Below, one piece after another: positions 15,136-25,731 of a DNA stretch of 64,000 nucleotides. The translations under genes were made by a program, and so were the position numbers. Within the stretch, counting starts at the first letter, position 1; the number at the start of each line of letters is the position of its first letter. A model generated the notes under the pieces. It had not been told where the DNA came from. It saw only the letters and a program-made list of their open reading frames with translations, and did no database searches. The DNA comes from QHXW01 sp963768075 (lineage in GTDB: Bacteria; Acidobacteriota; Terriglobia; Bryobacterales; Bryobacteraceae). The stretch covers positions 62,001 to 126,000 of the forward strand of contig CAVYHD010000024.1 in NCBI GenBank assembly GCA_963768075.1. Direction: 5' to 3'.

Positions 15136-16981
15136 TTACTTCCTTTCACGCAACAACACCGAGGCGGTCACCGTTTCGGTTCCGCGCAGCACCCTTACTG
15201 TCACCATGTCGCCCGGTTTCTTGCTGCGCAGGGCGTAAGTGAAGTCGTACAAATTGCCGATCGGCTTTCCATCAAACTGTATCAGAATATCCCCCGCCTT
15301 GAGGCCGGCTTGCGCGGCCGGCGTTCCCGCCCGAATATCGGCGAAGCGAACCCCGTTGGGGATTTCGGTGAAATCCGGAACACTACCGAACTCCGGGCCG
15401 TACCCCGACCCGGCGGAGCCTGCCATGGCTCCCGCGTGCGGATTTTCGGGCTCCTTGACGCGGACGAATTGCGGCCGCTCGGCTTCCTGGCAGAGCTGCG
15501 TTGCCACTTCGGCGATCAGGTCCAGCAATTTTGCCGTATCGGGGGCGTCGATCTTGTCCCAGGTATCGCTCGGCTTGTGATAATCGGCGTGCAATCCCGA
15601 AAAGAAAAACAGTACGGGCACCTGCTTGGTGGTGAACGAGGTGTGATCGCTCGATCCGTACCCCGTGGTATCCGAAAAATCGATGTGCAGCGGGTAGTGC
15701 GCGAGAAGCGGTTCGAGCATTGCCCGCAGGTTGCTGCCGGTCGCCAACGCCGCCAACGTATACCTTGCCCTCGCGCACGCGCCCGATCATATCGAGGTTG
15801 ATCATGGCCACCGCATGATCGAGCGGCAGATCCGGATGGTTGACGTAATAGCTCGATCCGAGCAGGCCCAGCTCCTCGCCCGCGAAGGTGAGGAACAAAA
15901 TGCCGCGCTTCTGTTTCGGCTGCCCGGCAAACCAGCGCGCCAGCTCGATCACGCCGGCCGTCCCGGACGCATTATCATCCGCGCCGGGATGCACGGTGCC
16001 CGCGAGCGAGGGCGCCATGGAAAACTGCTCGCCCAGGCCGAGATGATCGTAGTGCGCGCCGATGATGGTGTATTCGCTGGTTTCCCCGGGGAGGTAACCG
16101 GCGACATTGTGGACCGTCTTCACGACGCGCTCCACGTCCACGTCCTCGCGGACTTCAATCGAATCCGGCAGCGCGAACGACTGCGGCTTGAGGTCCTTAT
16201 CGATCTCCGCGCCGATGTCGTCCAGGTTTTTTCCGGCGTCCGAGATCCAGCGCGCCGCCACCTCTTCCTTGACCTGCACAAATGGAATTCCGGCATCGCC
16301 CGGTCCCACGGTGCGGCCGAACTTTTCCAGGCTGTCAGATTCGCCGTGATGGTTGAAGGTGTCGTTGACGAGAATCACGCCGCGCGCTCCGTGATTCTTG
16401 GCGTTGGTGGCCTTGCTCGAGAACTGTGAGTGCTCCGTATACACCTTACCGTCGAACACGCTGTGCTCGTCAAATTCCTGGGGCTCATGGCGCAGGACGA
16501 TGACCAGCTTGCCTTTGACGTCCACACCCTGGTAGTCGTCGTAGTTGTATTCCGGGGCCGTGATGCCATAGCCCGCGAAGACCACCCGCGCCGCCACTTT
16601 GCCACGGGAGGAGAAGTTGAACGGGAGGAAGTCCTCGCCGCCTTTCAGGTGGAAGGTTTTGCCGCCTTCGGTGTATTCGAAGCGGTTGTCGCGGCCGAGC
16701 TTGGCGTCGGTCGTCACGGGGAACGCCTGAAAATAGCTCTTCCCATCGACGGGCGCGAGGCCAATCGTCTTAAACTCGTGGGCGATGTATTCCGCCGCTT
16801 TCTCGAGCTCCGGCGAGCCGGTGGCACGGCCGCGCATCTCAGGCGACGCCAGGTATTTGATGTGATTCAGCACGCGCGCGGGATCGATGGACGGTGGCGC
16901 GGTGGTGGTGGGCGGCGCGGCAAAGAGCGCGAGCACAACGCAGCCGGCAATGGCGGGAAGCAAGCGTTGGAATTGACGCAT
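15136..16981 (-). pseudogene. Secreted M28 zinc aminopeptidase with PA and PDZ domains, one frameshift
   Basis: Joined across one frameshift this is about 615 residues: signal peptide (LLPAIAGCVVLALFA), an M28 catalytic region with a PA insert, and a C-terminal PDZ domain (about the last 90 residues, GVRFADIRAGTPAAQAGL). Zinc ligands are visible in GAHYDHLG, HPGADDNASG, GEELGLLGS, NLDMIGR and SSDHTSF. The first part runs from ATG 16981 to about 15745 and the second from about 15750 to the TAA at 15136. Removing one G near 15740 restores VGTGSNLRAML. Probably a sequencing error in an intact gene. Follows the DsbA-like gene by 9 bp. Confidence 0.75.
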
Positions 16982-16990
16982 CCGGGTTTC

Positions 16991-17917
16991 CTATTTGAGC
17001 CCCGGCGTGCTTAACTTCACTTCGCAGCCGCAGTCTTCGCCGGCGTTCTTGGCGGTCTTCTGATATTCGATTTCGTAATCGATGACCTGGCGCAGGGCCG
17101 CCCAGGTTCCTGCCTGGCCGGTCAATATCCTGCCGTTCACAAACAGGGTCGGGGTGCCGGTCACGCCGAGCGCCTTGGCCTCGGCAATCGATTTCTCGAT
17201 CTCCGGCGCGGTAGCTTTGCTGTCCATGCAATGTTCGAGCTGGATCGGATCAATTTTCCGGCCCTTCACAAATTCCAGAATCTTGGGCTTCAGATTATCC
17301 GCGGTCACATCGCTCTGCGCTTCGTAGATCCAATCGTGATAATCCCAGAACGCCTCGGGATTCTGTTTGAAGATGCAGCGGCCGGCAATCGCGGCCTGCA
17401 GGGCCCAGGGATGAATCTGGCTGAGCGGCATGTCCTTGAAATACAGCCGCACTTCTTTCGGGTATGTGGCAAGCAGGTTCGAGCGCAGAGATTTTGCCTC
17501 GTCCTTGCAATACGGGCATTCGAAGTCGCTGAACAGCACAATCACGACAGGCGCTCCCGGCGTTCCCATGCTGGGCTGCAAGTCCGTGTGCAGCTTGTCG
17601 AGTTCGGGCTTGAAGGGGTTCTGGGTCACGTCGAAGACGCTGCCGCGGACAATTTTTTGCCCGTCCTTGGACACGTAGAGCGTCTCATCGGCGCTGGCGG
17701 CGCCCTGGGACGCATGTACCTTCACCTGGGAAAACCCCGGCATCGGCGCGGGCGTGGGATCGCCAATCTCGACCTTGACCTGCGCATTCCACACGAACAC
17801 GTGGCGCACGTAGGCCTCAAGCGTGGCTTTATCGAAGGCGGATTTCTTTGCGGGCGCCGTATCGGCGGACCAGAGCGCTAAAGTCGCCAGAATTGTTAAC
17901 GCGATGGTTCGGAACAT
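16991..17917 (-). CDS. DsbA-like thioredoxin-fold protein (Thioredoxin_4)
   Basis: A 308-residue exported oxidoreductase. After a signal peptide (MFRTIALTILATLALWS) comes an unassigned region of about 100 residues, then a thioredoxin domain with the redox motif FECPYC (Cys134 and Cys137) and the cis-Pro loop VTGTPTLFVNG. The family forms or isomerises disulphides in secreted proteins. It sits 9 bp upstream of the M28 peptidase and probably shares its transcript, so the peptidase or other exported proteins may be clients. Confidence 0.8.
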   Translation of the reverse strand: MFRTIALTILATLALWSADTAPAKKSAFDKATLEAYVRHVFVWNAQVKVEIGDPTPAPMPGFSQVKVHASQGAASADETLYVSKDGQKIVRGSVFDVTQNPFKPELDKLHTDLQPSMGTPGAPVVIVLFSDFECPYCKDEAKSLRSNLLATYPKEVRLYFKDMPLSQIHPWALQAAIAGRCIFKQNPEAFWDYHDWIYEAQSDVTADNLKPKILEFVKGRKIDPIQLEHCMDSKATAPEIEKSIAEAKALGVTGTPTLFVNGRILTGQAGTWAALRQVIDYEIEYQKTAKNAGEDCGCEVKLSTPGLK

Positions 17918-17968
17918 TCTCCCTATTGTAGCGGAGGACGGCGAGAGTTCCGCCGGGTGGCATACCGT

Positions 17969-20453
17969 TTACCCCGCCCGAAGCGAGGTCTGCGGATCTC
18001 TACCCGCCGCGGACCATGCCGGCCAAAGAGCGGCTCCTAACGAAACTACAAAGAGGAAGGCTGCCACCGCACCGAGGAGCAACGGATCATGCGCCGAGAC
18101 GCCGTACAAAAGTCCGGAATACAGTTTGCCGAGCGCGGATACGATCGACGCACCGAGCATTTCCCCGATCAAGACAAATCCCAGCGTGCCAGACACCATG
18201 TGGCGCACCAGGCGGGTTCTGTCCGAACCCAATGCCGTCCGGATCGCGATCTCGCGGCTCCGTGCCACCATCGACTCATTAATCACGCTGTAAACTCCAG
18301 TCGCCGCCAGGATAGCGGCACACAGCCCGAACCAGGACAGGAGAATCATGTTGAATCGATGCCGGGCCGCGTTGCCATCAATGAGCTGGCCTATCGTGGC
18401 GAAACCGGCGACAGCCTGATTGGAATCCATCTCCGCGAGCGTCCGCCGCACCAATGCGGAAAGATCATGGACGGATTGGGCGCCCCGGATGATCACATAG
18501 TTCGTCGGCGGCGACGCCTGTGTGCGGAACGAAAATATCAGCACCTTTTTGGGTGATACTCCGGTAGCGGGCGTCGGAGCAAACACCCACCACTTTGCTC
18601 CAATGAGCCGCGCCCAACCCGAGGCGCAGCCGATGACCGAGCGGAGCGTGGCCGGCGGCGTGAATCCGTTGAGCGAGCGTTTGGCTGATGATGACGACGG
18701 GTTCCCCCTGTTCGGAATCGTGATCGTCGAAATCGCGCCCTTCGAGCAACGGTGTGCCAACAGTTTTGAAATAGTCTGGCGTGACGACCTCGTAGTTCAC
18801 TTTCGGAAGCACCTGGCCGTCCTTGCTGCCAGCCTCGAATTCGAACTCGTAAGGCACGTCCCACCCGATGGTTCCTTCGAGTGGCCGAAGCAGGACGGCG
18901 GCCGCCGAGGTGACCCCCGGCGCCGCGCGCAACCGGTTCAGCAGGTTGGTGTAGAACAAACGCCGCGATTCCGGATCGAATCCCCGGCCGGACAACATCC
19001 CCGGACCACGAAGCTGCAAATTCATGGTCAACGCATCGCGATTCGCGAAGCCGGTGTCGGCGGACATCATAGAGCGGTAGCTCAACACCAGCAGGAATGC
19101 CATGGCAAGCAGCATGACTGTTACCGCTGTCTGCGCCAAAATGAAAATGCTTCTGGTCACGCCAGCGCGGCGGGACAGCGAGGATCGGGCGCCCTCTTCT
19201 CGGAGCGCGGCTTCTAAATGCATGCGCATAGCGGACCATCCGGGTATGATGGTGCACGCCACGGCGGCCAGCGTTGCCGCACCGGCGGCGAAAGCGAAAC
19301 CGTTTAGATCAAGAGCCGCCTGCGCCAATCTCGGAATGTCTGGCGGAGCCCACCGGACCAGGAATCGGATCGCCGATTGTGCAATGCCCAAGCCAGCTAC
19401 CGCAGCCACAAGCGCTACTAGTGCGCCTTCGGCCCCAAGCTGCGCAAGGATTTGCCCGCGCCGCGCTCCCAGGGCCAGCCGCGTTGCAATCTCATGCCGG
19501 CGTGATAGTGTGCGCGACAGCAGGAGGTTGCTGGCGCTGATGGCCGATGCAACCAATAGAAGAAGCGTAGCGCCCAGCATGATCCATAGATGGAGGCGCG
19601 CCGACCCAGTCCAGTATTCAACCAGTGGTGTTACGACTCCCCGCTGGGAGCGGGTGTACGCTTCCGGGTAATCTATCGCAAGCCTCTGAAACAGGGTATT
19701 CACCTCGCCAGCAACGCGGCCCTGGGAGATACCGGGTTTCGTGCGCGCAATCGCTTGCAGAAAGGTCGCGCCCCGGTGATCCACGATCTCCGGCTCGGTC
19801 CCCAATGGAATCCACAGGCCCGCTCCTCGCGGAAACTCGACCCCCGGCGCCATCACAGCAATCACGGTATTGCCTCGCCCGTTGAGACGGATCATTCGCC
19901 CGATAATCGTCGGGTCGGCACCCAGTTGATTGCGCCACACCCGGTTGGATATCACGACTACCGGCGGCGCCCCTACCCGCTCGTCGGAACTCGTGAAATC
20001 GCGGCCTAAAACAGGTGAGACGCCTAGGACGCGAAAGAAATCGTGTGACACGGGCGCGCTCTCGATTTGGACAGGTTCCATTTTGTCTCTTTGGAGCACT
20101 CGGGCGTAGCCATAGAGGGATGTCGGCATCACGGCCACGTATTCGAAATCCGGAATGCTCTCCTGAAGATCGCGCAGCTCCGGGTAAGCCAGTTCCTCAA
20201 CATGGTTCCCGGCAAGCGGATCCGACTTCCAGATCACCTGAATCGATTCCTGCCTCGGGAAGGGCAGGGGCCGCAACAGAACGGCGTCCACGAGAGAGAA
20301 CATGGCGACGCTCATCCCGATTCCCAGGGCCAGAATCGCAGCGGCCGGCAGATAAGCGCGTTTGTTCCGCAGAAACGTTCGGACGGCCAGGCGCACATAG
20401 CGCGCCAAGGCCTCGAGAAAATACAGGGGTCTCAACGCGACGGCTGGGAACAT
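17969..20453 (-). pseudogene. MacB/FtsX-type ABC transporter permease (ADOP type), one frameshift
   Basis: Roughly 830 residues once joined. It has an N-terminal helix and MacB periplasmic core (AILALGIGMSVAMFSLVDAV), a first FtsX domain, a second MacB core, and a C-terminal FtsX domain (SREIAIRTALGSDRTRLVRH). This double arrangement is the acidobacterial ADOP permease family. The frame changes near 18523: the upstream frame ends shortly after FVPHTGVAA, while the neighbouring frame carries on from RTQASPPTNYV to the stop at 17969. No ATPase gene lies next to it. It follows the PadR and outer-membrane genes on the same strand, which suggests PadR-controlled expression. Confidence 0.75.
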
Positions 20454-20532
20454 TCTTCCCAGTGTATCGGACGTGCTTTCGCTACACTATCTAAAACGCA
20501 GAGTTGCGCTGCAAGAGAGGCGCGTCGACTTC

Positions 20533-21432
20533 TTATGTACGCCCCAGGAATCCGGGAGGAGCTACGCCGCCGAACGCGGCTCCCGCGGGCTTATCCTGAT
20601 CGCCAGGGTTGTCGCCCGCCGCCTTCTTGCCCCAGGTCCAATAGAGGCCAAGGTAGGCGTAGTTCTCCGTTTGCCCGAGGACGCTATGGCCATAGCAGAA
20701 CAGCAGCTGAAAACCGGGATCGCGAAATTTGTAGTAACCGCCGATATCGACCAGCGTCGCGGCTCTCGTCTGAGGCGTCGCCAGCCCTTCCTGGCCGTGA
20801 TAGAAGACCTCGGTTCCCAGCGTCACTTTCTTGCCGAGATCGCGTTGAACCAGCCAGCCAGCGAACGGAAAATTACGATACCCGGGCGCGTTTACCAGCG
20901 TTACCCCACCGCCGCCATAGGTGGTCCACGGGCCGAAACTTTTCTGTGCCCAGAGTGGCACTTTGTACCATGTCTTGCCCACTCCCAAACCTCTCGGAGC
21001 GCTGCCAGTGGGAATCTCGAACATCACAAATGTGCCGATCATGGGGCGATGCTTCGCTTCCTGGACAAAACGGTACTTAATTCCAAGCTCGATGTCGCCT
21101 AAACCGAAAGCGCGCGGTCCCACACCCGAAGGGGCAAAGCTGGGATTGTTCGAGGGAAAGATCGCCGCGGCAGGAACGATCATGTGGAGGTGAACGTTGG
21201 GAAGAGCTCCCCAATTGAACTCTATGGCGGGTCCCGCCGTGTCGGTTTCTACCGGAGTGCCGTCCGAAACCGCGAACGTGTAGAACTCGTATCTCCTGAA
21301 GTCGATTGGCTCCGGATCGTCGGTTTGAAACGGAGGGCCAGCCAGGGCAATAGTCGAAGCGGGACCGAGGACGGCAAGCGCCAGGAGTATTCTTACCGCA
21401 TCGAACTCGCCCGTCCCCCTATATCCTTTCAA
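20533..21432 (-). CDS. Outer-membrane beta-barrel protein (MetA-pathway phenol-degradation type)
   Basis: A 299-residue exported protein: hydrophobic N-terminal segment (ILLALAVLGPASTIALA), then GPPFQTDDPEPIDFRRYE, typical of the PF13557-like transporter family, followed by alternating aromatic beta-strand segments (YRFVQEAKHRPMIGTFVMFE, LYWTWGK). The likely role is a barrel in the outer membrane for small hydrophobic compounds. The start overlaps the padR stop by 14 bp. The early start includes a short basic leader; the exact start codon is not settled. Confidence 0.65.
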   Translation of the reverse strand: MKGYRGTGEFDAVRILLALAVLGPASTIALAGPPFQTDDPEPIDFRRYEFYTFAVSDGTPVETDTAGPAIEFNWGALPNVHLHMIVPAAAIFPSNNPSFAPSGVGPRAFGLGDIELGIKYRFVQEAKHRPMIGTFVMFEIPTGSAPRGLGVGKTWYKVPLWAQKSFGPWTTYGGGGVTLVNAPGYRNFPFAGWLVQRDLGKKVTLGTEVFYHGQEGLATPQTRAATLVDIGGYYKFRDPGFQLLFCYGHSVLGQTENYAYLGLYWTWGKKAAGDNPGDQDKPAGAAFGGVAPPGFLGRT

Positions 21433-21757
21433 TCAGTTCTCCAAATAATTCACTGACTTTGATTTTCATCGCCGACAGAGCCCTTCTTCCGAGGGGCGTG
21501 GCGCGATAGACTTTACGAATCGATTGCCCCTGGCGCTTTTCCGTTGAGCGCAGGTACCCCTTTTTTTCCATTCCGTGCAGAAGTGGATACAGAGTTCCAA
21601 GACTGATCTGATAACCGTGCCGCGCCAGTTCCTGAGCCATTTCGAGTCCAAAAATAGGGCCTTCGACGGCGTGATGAAGAATGTGGAGACGGATTAGGCC
21701 TGAGTAAAGATCGCGATACTCAAAGGGGTTATCGGGATCGCTTTCCGATATCGTCAT
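21419..21757 (-). CDS. PadR family transcriptional regulator
   Basis: A 112-residue winged-helix regulator. The N-terminal wHTH carries LGTLYPLLHGMEKKGYL, the classic PadR recognition region, and the C-terminal helix RRALSAMKIKVSELFGELI mediates dimerisation. It heads a unit with the outer-membrane protein (14-bp overlap) and the ABC permease 79 bp further on; in Acidobacteria PadR genes often precede such permeases and are presumed to repress them. The upstream region 21758-21840 contains short inverted repeats (for example GACGC/GCGTC) that could be operators. Confidence 0.85.
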   Translation of the reverse strand: MTISESDPDNPFEYRDLYSGLIRLHILHHAVEGPIFGLEMAQELARHGYQISLGTLYPLLHGMEKKGYLRSTEKRQGQSIRKVYRATPLGRRALSAMKIKVSELFGELIERI

Positions 21758-21917
21758 TCGATAGCGATTCTCAGTGTATCGACGCTCGCGTTGGGCGTCA
21801 ACTGCCTCAGCTAGCGCTGGCTAGCCGCCCGCGAGTTGCACCATCGGAAGAGGGATGAACCGCAATGGCAGGCGCCGGCTAACGTAGATCCAGCCGGCCA
21901 GAGCGAGTACCCGCCCC

Positions 21918-23456
21918 TAGAGCACGGGCCCGATTCGCCACGGCACGAACTCTTTGTGCCCTAAACGCTCGGCGCAGGTTCGTTCGCCGGAAGCTACCCG
22001 CAGGACGGTATCGAAAATCTCGCGGCCCACGGCTTCCAGGCTCTGCTCGCCATCGGCAATCACGCCGGCGTTGATGTCCATGTTGTCGCGCATGCGGCGG
22101 TAGGTGTTCGCAGTTGGTCGCGATCTTGATCACCGGAATCGATGGGAAGCCAATGGCGCTGCCGCGGCCGGTGGTGAACGCGATCAGATTGCAGCCGCCC
22201 GCGGCCAGACCGGTGAGCGAAACCGGATCGTACCCGGGCGTGTTCATGAAAACGAATCCCGGCGACGTCACGCGCTCGGCGTAATCCACGGCGTCCATGA
22301 GCGGTGAGCTGCCCGCCTTCGCCGCAGCGCCCAGCGATTTTTCCAGAATGTTGCGTCAGGCCGCCATCTTTATTTCCCGGCGAAGGGTTGTCGTTGAAAC
22401 TCCCGCCGAAGCGAGTCAGGTATTGCTTATATCCCGTGATGAAGCTCAGAAATCGCTCCGCCACGTGCCGGTTGCGCGCGCGGCGAACGAGCAAATGCTC
22501 GGCGCCGAAACACTCGGTCGTCTCGGCCAGCACAGCGGATGCCCCAATTGCAGCCAGTCTATCGCAGCAAAGCCCCAGCGCCGGATTCGCGGTAATCCCC
22601 GAGAACGAATCCGACCCGCCGCAGTTCAGCCCCAAGACAATTTTGACGCCGGAATCTCCGTGCGCTGCTCGGCGGCGGCGCTTTCGATGAGGTCGTGGAT
22701 CTCCCGCCGCGCGGCTTCAAGGGCGCCACGCGTGCCGCCGCTCGATTGCAGTGTCATGCCGACGAGGCGCGAACTGCGCGGGGCATTCGGCCCTAAATAA
22801 TGATCGATCTGGTTCACCTCGCATCCCAGGCCCAGAATGATCGCCGCCGAAACATTCGGATGCGCCAGCACGCCCGCGAGCGTCCGGCGAAGCTGATCGG
22901 TATCAGGTCCGATCGTGTGCCCGCAGCCCTCGCCGTGCGGAAATGCCACCACGCCATCGACGTTTGCGGGCAGCCGCTCGGTGTCGAAACTCGTCGCGAT
23001 CAGCTCGGCGGTGTGTGCGGCGCAATTGCTCGCGGCCACCACCGCGATGTAATTGCGCGTGCCGGCCCGGCCGTCCTCGCGCAGGTAGCCGCGGAAGGTC
23101 GGCATATCTTTCGGTAGGGCGGGGTAGGGGAGTTCGCCCTCGGGAAATTGATACGTGAATTCCAGCTCTTCAAACGAAACGTTGTGCGTGTGCACGTGGC
23201 GCCCCGGCTCGATGGTCTGCTTCGCGCGCCCGATCGCGTGCCCATAACGATGCAGCATCTCGCCTGCCTGGATCCGCGCTACGGCGATCTTGTGGCCTGC
23301 CGGCACCGCATCGAGCACAGTGATCGGCACGCCATCCACGCGCAGCTTCATACCCGCCGAGAGCGGCACGCGCGCAATGGCCACGTTATCCAGCGGGTTC
23401 AAATGAATCGCCGAGTTTTCTTCAGTCGGCAGTTTGGCAATTTCCAATAGTTCCAT
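21918..23456 (-). pseudogene. Altronate/galactarate dehydratase (UxaA family), three frameshifts
   Basis: Restored length is about 513 residues. The N-terminal SAF domain (NPLDNVAIARVPLSAG, residues 20-90) and the dehydratase core with AASNCAAHTAE, FPHGEGCGHT, LNCGGSDSFSGITANPALG and the C-terminus DNMDINAGVIADGEQS are all present, but in four successive frames. Breaks lie near 22633 (one G missing), 22350 and 22107 (one extra base each). The enzyme dehydrates altronate (or a related sugar acid) in hexuronate breakdown using Fe2+. Real decay and assembly error are both possible; motif preservation favours error. Confidence 0.75.
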
Positions 23457-23458
23457 CG

Positions 23459-23995
23459 TTACCTCATTAGAACAATTTCAGTGGCCTGCTCACCGGAATG
23501 CACGTGCAGCTTACCACCCACCGGATGCACCCAGAACCCAGCGCCGTCGGTGGGAATCAGAATATCGGCCGGGCCATCGACCACCACGAAGTTCGGAGTC
23601 TCGACATCGTCCAGCAGCTTACCAATATGAATGTGGGCATGGCACTGCGAGCGCCGCTCATCGCCATTCACCGCGAGTCCCCATTGATCTCCCCACATCG
23701 ATCTGGCCTTCTCGATCGCCGCGTTCCACAGTGCGAGCCGCGCCTCCGGCGATAGGTCCTTGAGAAAATGGATGTGGGCGCGCGGCAGCGCCAGCCAACG
23801 GTTCGGTTTCAGGGGATTGATGTCTTTCAGAAAGAACACCGCCGTATCGGCCGGCTGCTTCTCCGCTTCGCGGCAAAGCCCGCAGTTCTTCGCCGCCATT
23901 GTATCGGGCTTTGAGATATCACAAGCGCAGTCGCGCACATCGCCGCGCAAGAGCAGAGCGAGAGCCAGGATACCCGCCAGTTTGGAGAATCGCAC
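23459..23995 (-). CDS. Secreted HIT-superfamily protein, CDP-diacylglycerol pyrophosphatase-like
   Basis: A 178-residue protein from a GTG start at 23995 with a hydrophobic export segment (LAGILALALLL) and the histidine triad-like motif CHAHIHIGKL near residue 120. An upstream histidine pair (RAHIHFLKDL) is also present. The histidine triad hydrolyses nucleotide phosphates; exported members include Cdh, which cleaves CDP-diacylglycerol. Two N-terminal Cys pairs (CACD, CGLC) may form disulphides. It ends 2 bp before the altronate dehydratase start, suggesting one transcript, although the functions look unrelated. Confidence 0.6.
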   Translation of the reverse strand: MRFSKLAGILALALLLRGDVRDCACDISKPDTMAAKNCGLCREAEKQPADTAVFFLKDINPLKPNRWLALPRAHIHFLKDLSPEARLALWNAAIEKARSMWGDQWGLAVNGDERRSQCHAHIHIGKLLDDVETPNFVVVDGPADILIPTDGAGFWVHPVGGKLHVHSGEQATEIVLMR

Positions 23996-24076
23996 TCGAC
24001 TTTCATTATAAGAGGTGGAAAGGGCGTGCCGGCTCGTCCGGGCCTTTGCCGCTGAGAGAGAATAGGGTTTACGCTA

Positions 24077-24238
24077 ATGATCCCTTTGTTCGGCGACGCA
24101 CCGGGGCAGCCCATGGACTCGTTTCATGCCGATTTCAAAACGCTCGCCGTCAACGTCGCCGGAGCAACGGCGCGCACGGCGAAATATTGGATTCACAACC
24201 GCAAACAGGCCAACCCACTCGAAACGGCTGTGTTTTAG
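24077..24238 (+). CDS. Small ORF of 53 codons upstream of a glycosyltransferase gene
   Basis: ATG 24077 to TAG 24238 encodes a 53-residue hydrophilic peptide beginning MIPLFGDAPGQP. It fills the gap before the ArnT-like gene, which starts 14 bp later. Composition looks protein-like (FHADFKTLAVNVAGATARTA forms an amphipathic helix), but the ribosome-binding site is weak and I recognise no family. It may be a genuine small protein or a leader ORF. Confidence 0.35.
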   Translation: MIPLFGDAPGQPMDSFHADFKTLAVNVAGATARTAKYWIHNRKQANPLETAVF

Positions 24239-24252
24239 GCGCCGAAACTCCG

Positions 24253-25716
24253 ATGCCCCGCGCCCCCCTCCGCTCTCTGGCCGCCATCCCGCTGGCCTTT
24301 TTCCTTTACTTCTTCGGGCTCACCGGCACTGGCCTGATCACACCCGACGAGCCGCGTTACGCCGCCGTCTCCCGCGAAATGGCGCGCTCCGGCGATTGGA
24401 TCACGCCGCGTCTCTGGGGCGAGCCGTGGTTCGAAAAACCCGCACTGCTTTATTGGATGGAGGCGGTTGCGTTCCGCCTTGGCCTGAACGAGGACCTCGC
24501 CCCGCGCTTGCCCATCGCCCTTGCGAGCGTGGCCTTCCTTATCTTCTTTTACTGGGTGCTGCGCCGCGAATTCGGTGATCCAGCCGCCGCCTACGCCTCA
24601 GCTATCCTTGGAACCTCGGCCGCCTGGCTCGCGTTCAGCCATATCGGCACAACCGACTTACCCATGTCCGCGGCCTTCGCCACCGCAATGCTGGTTTCGC
24701 TCGGTTGGCTGGAGCGGGGCGAGCGACGCTGGCTGCCACTTGCCGCTGCCCTGCTCGGAGTGGCCGTACTCGCCAAGGGCCTGGTGCCGCTAGTACTCGC
24801 GCTACCGCTTGCGTGGATGGGCCGCCGCCGGTTGCTCGATTGGTGCCGTCCGACCGTCATCGGCGCTTTCGCCGTGGTTGCGCTGCCCTGGTACGTGCTC
24901 TGCTTTTTGCGCAACGGCCGGCCGTTCCTGGAAACCTTCTTCTGGCAGCAGCAATTCGCGCGGTTTGCGACGCCGGAACGCGCGCACGGCCAGCCGTTTT
25001 GGTACTACGCGCCGGTTCTCGCCGGGGCTTTGTTCCCCTGGATTCCGGCACTGGTCCCAATCGCGCGCCGCTCACTCTACTCCAGCACCGGCCGCCGCTT
25101 CCTGCTCGCGTGGGCGTTATTCGGACTGGCGTTCTTTTCCGCGTCAAGAAACAAATTGCCGGGTTACATTCTGCCGCTGGTTCCCGCGCTAGCCGCGCTC
25201 GCCGGAATCGCCCTGGCCGATGCCAAGCGCTCCCGCTGGGTGCTCGCCGCCGCCGCCGGTCTGCTGGTTTTGCTCGGTCCTATCGCAGCGATCCTGCCCA
25301 CCGCGCTCGCCGCCGGTATCTCGCGATCTCAGCTGCCGCCCTTCCACTGGACGTGGCTTCTCCCCGTGTTCGCCGCCGTGGCCGTCTGGTATCTCGATCG
25401 TGCCGGCTCTCGCGGCGCAGCCATCGCTTTGTTAGCCGCCGCCATTACAGCGGGGGCAGTCGGAATCGAATTGCGTGCCTTCCCGGAAATTGATCGCGTG
25501 GCCTCCGCGCGCCGGCTGTGGAATGCCGTCGCTCCCGTGCGCGACCGCGTCTGCGTCGCCAGTCTGCACCGCAGCCTGCGCTACGGTCTCAACTATTACT
25601 CCGTGGACCCGCTTCCCGATTGCCATCAGCAACCCCGCGAAATCGAGATCACGCAAGATCCCGGCCAGCCCCCACGCCTGGTGAGCGCCGTCGCCATACC
25701 GGTAAGTTTGCATTAG
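24253..25716 (+). CDS. ArnT-like GT-C glycosyltransferase
   Basis: A 487-residue integral membrane protein with 10 or more hydrophobic helices. The first periplasmic loop contains TPDEPRYAAVSREMARSGDW and then EPWFEKPALLYWMEA, the hallmark region of ArnT/PMT-type transferases that move a sugar from an undecaprenyl-phosphate donor to lipid A or protein. A C-terminal soluble tail of about 90 residues follows. ATG 24253 is chosen because the signal-anchor begins there. The acceptor is unknown; no arn operon genes are nearby. Confidence 0.8.
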   Translation: MPRAPLRSLAAIPLAFFLYFFGLTGTGLITPDEPRYAAVSREMARSGDWITPRLWGEPWFEKPALLYWMEAVAFRLGLNEDLAPRLPIALASVAFLIFFYWVLRREFGDPAAAYASAILGTSAAWLAFSHIGTTDLPMSAAFATAMLVSLGWLERGERRWLPLAAALLGVAVLAKGLVPLVLALPLAWMGRRRLLDWCRPTVIGAFAVVALPWYVLCFLRNGRPFLETFFWQQQFARFATPERAHGQPFWYYAPVLAGALFPWIPALVPIARRSLYSSTGRRFLLAWALFGLAFFSASRNKLPGYILPLVPALAALAGIALADAKRSRWVLAAAAGLLVLLGPIAAILPTALAAGISRSQLPPFHWTWLLPVFAAVAVWYLDRAGSRGAAIALLAAAITAGAVGIELRAFPEIDRVASARRLWNAVAPVRDRVCVASLHRSLRYGLNYYSVDPLPDCHQQPREIEITQDPGQPPRLVSAVAIPVSLH

Positions 25717-25731
25717 AAAAGCGCAGCGCGG

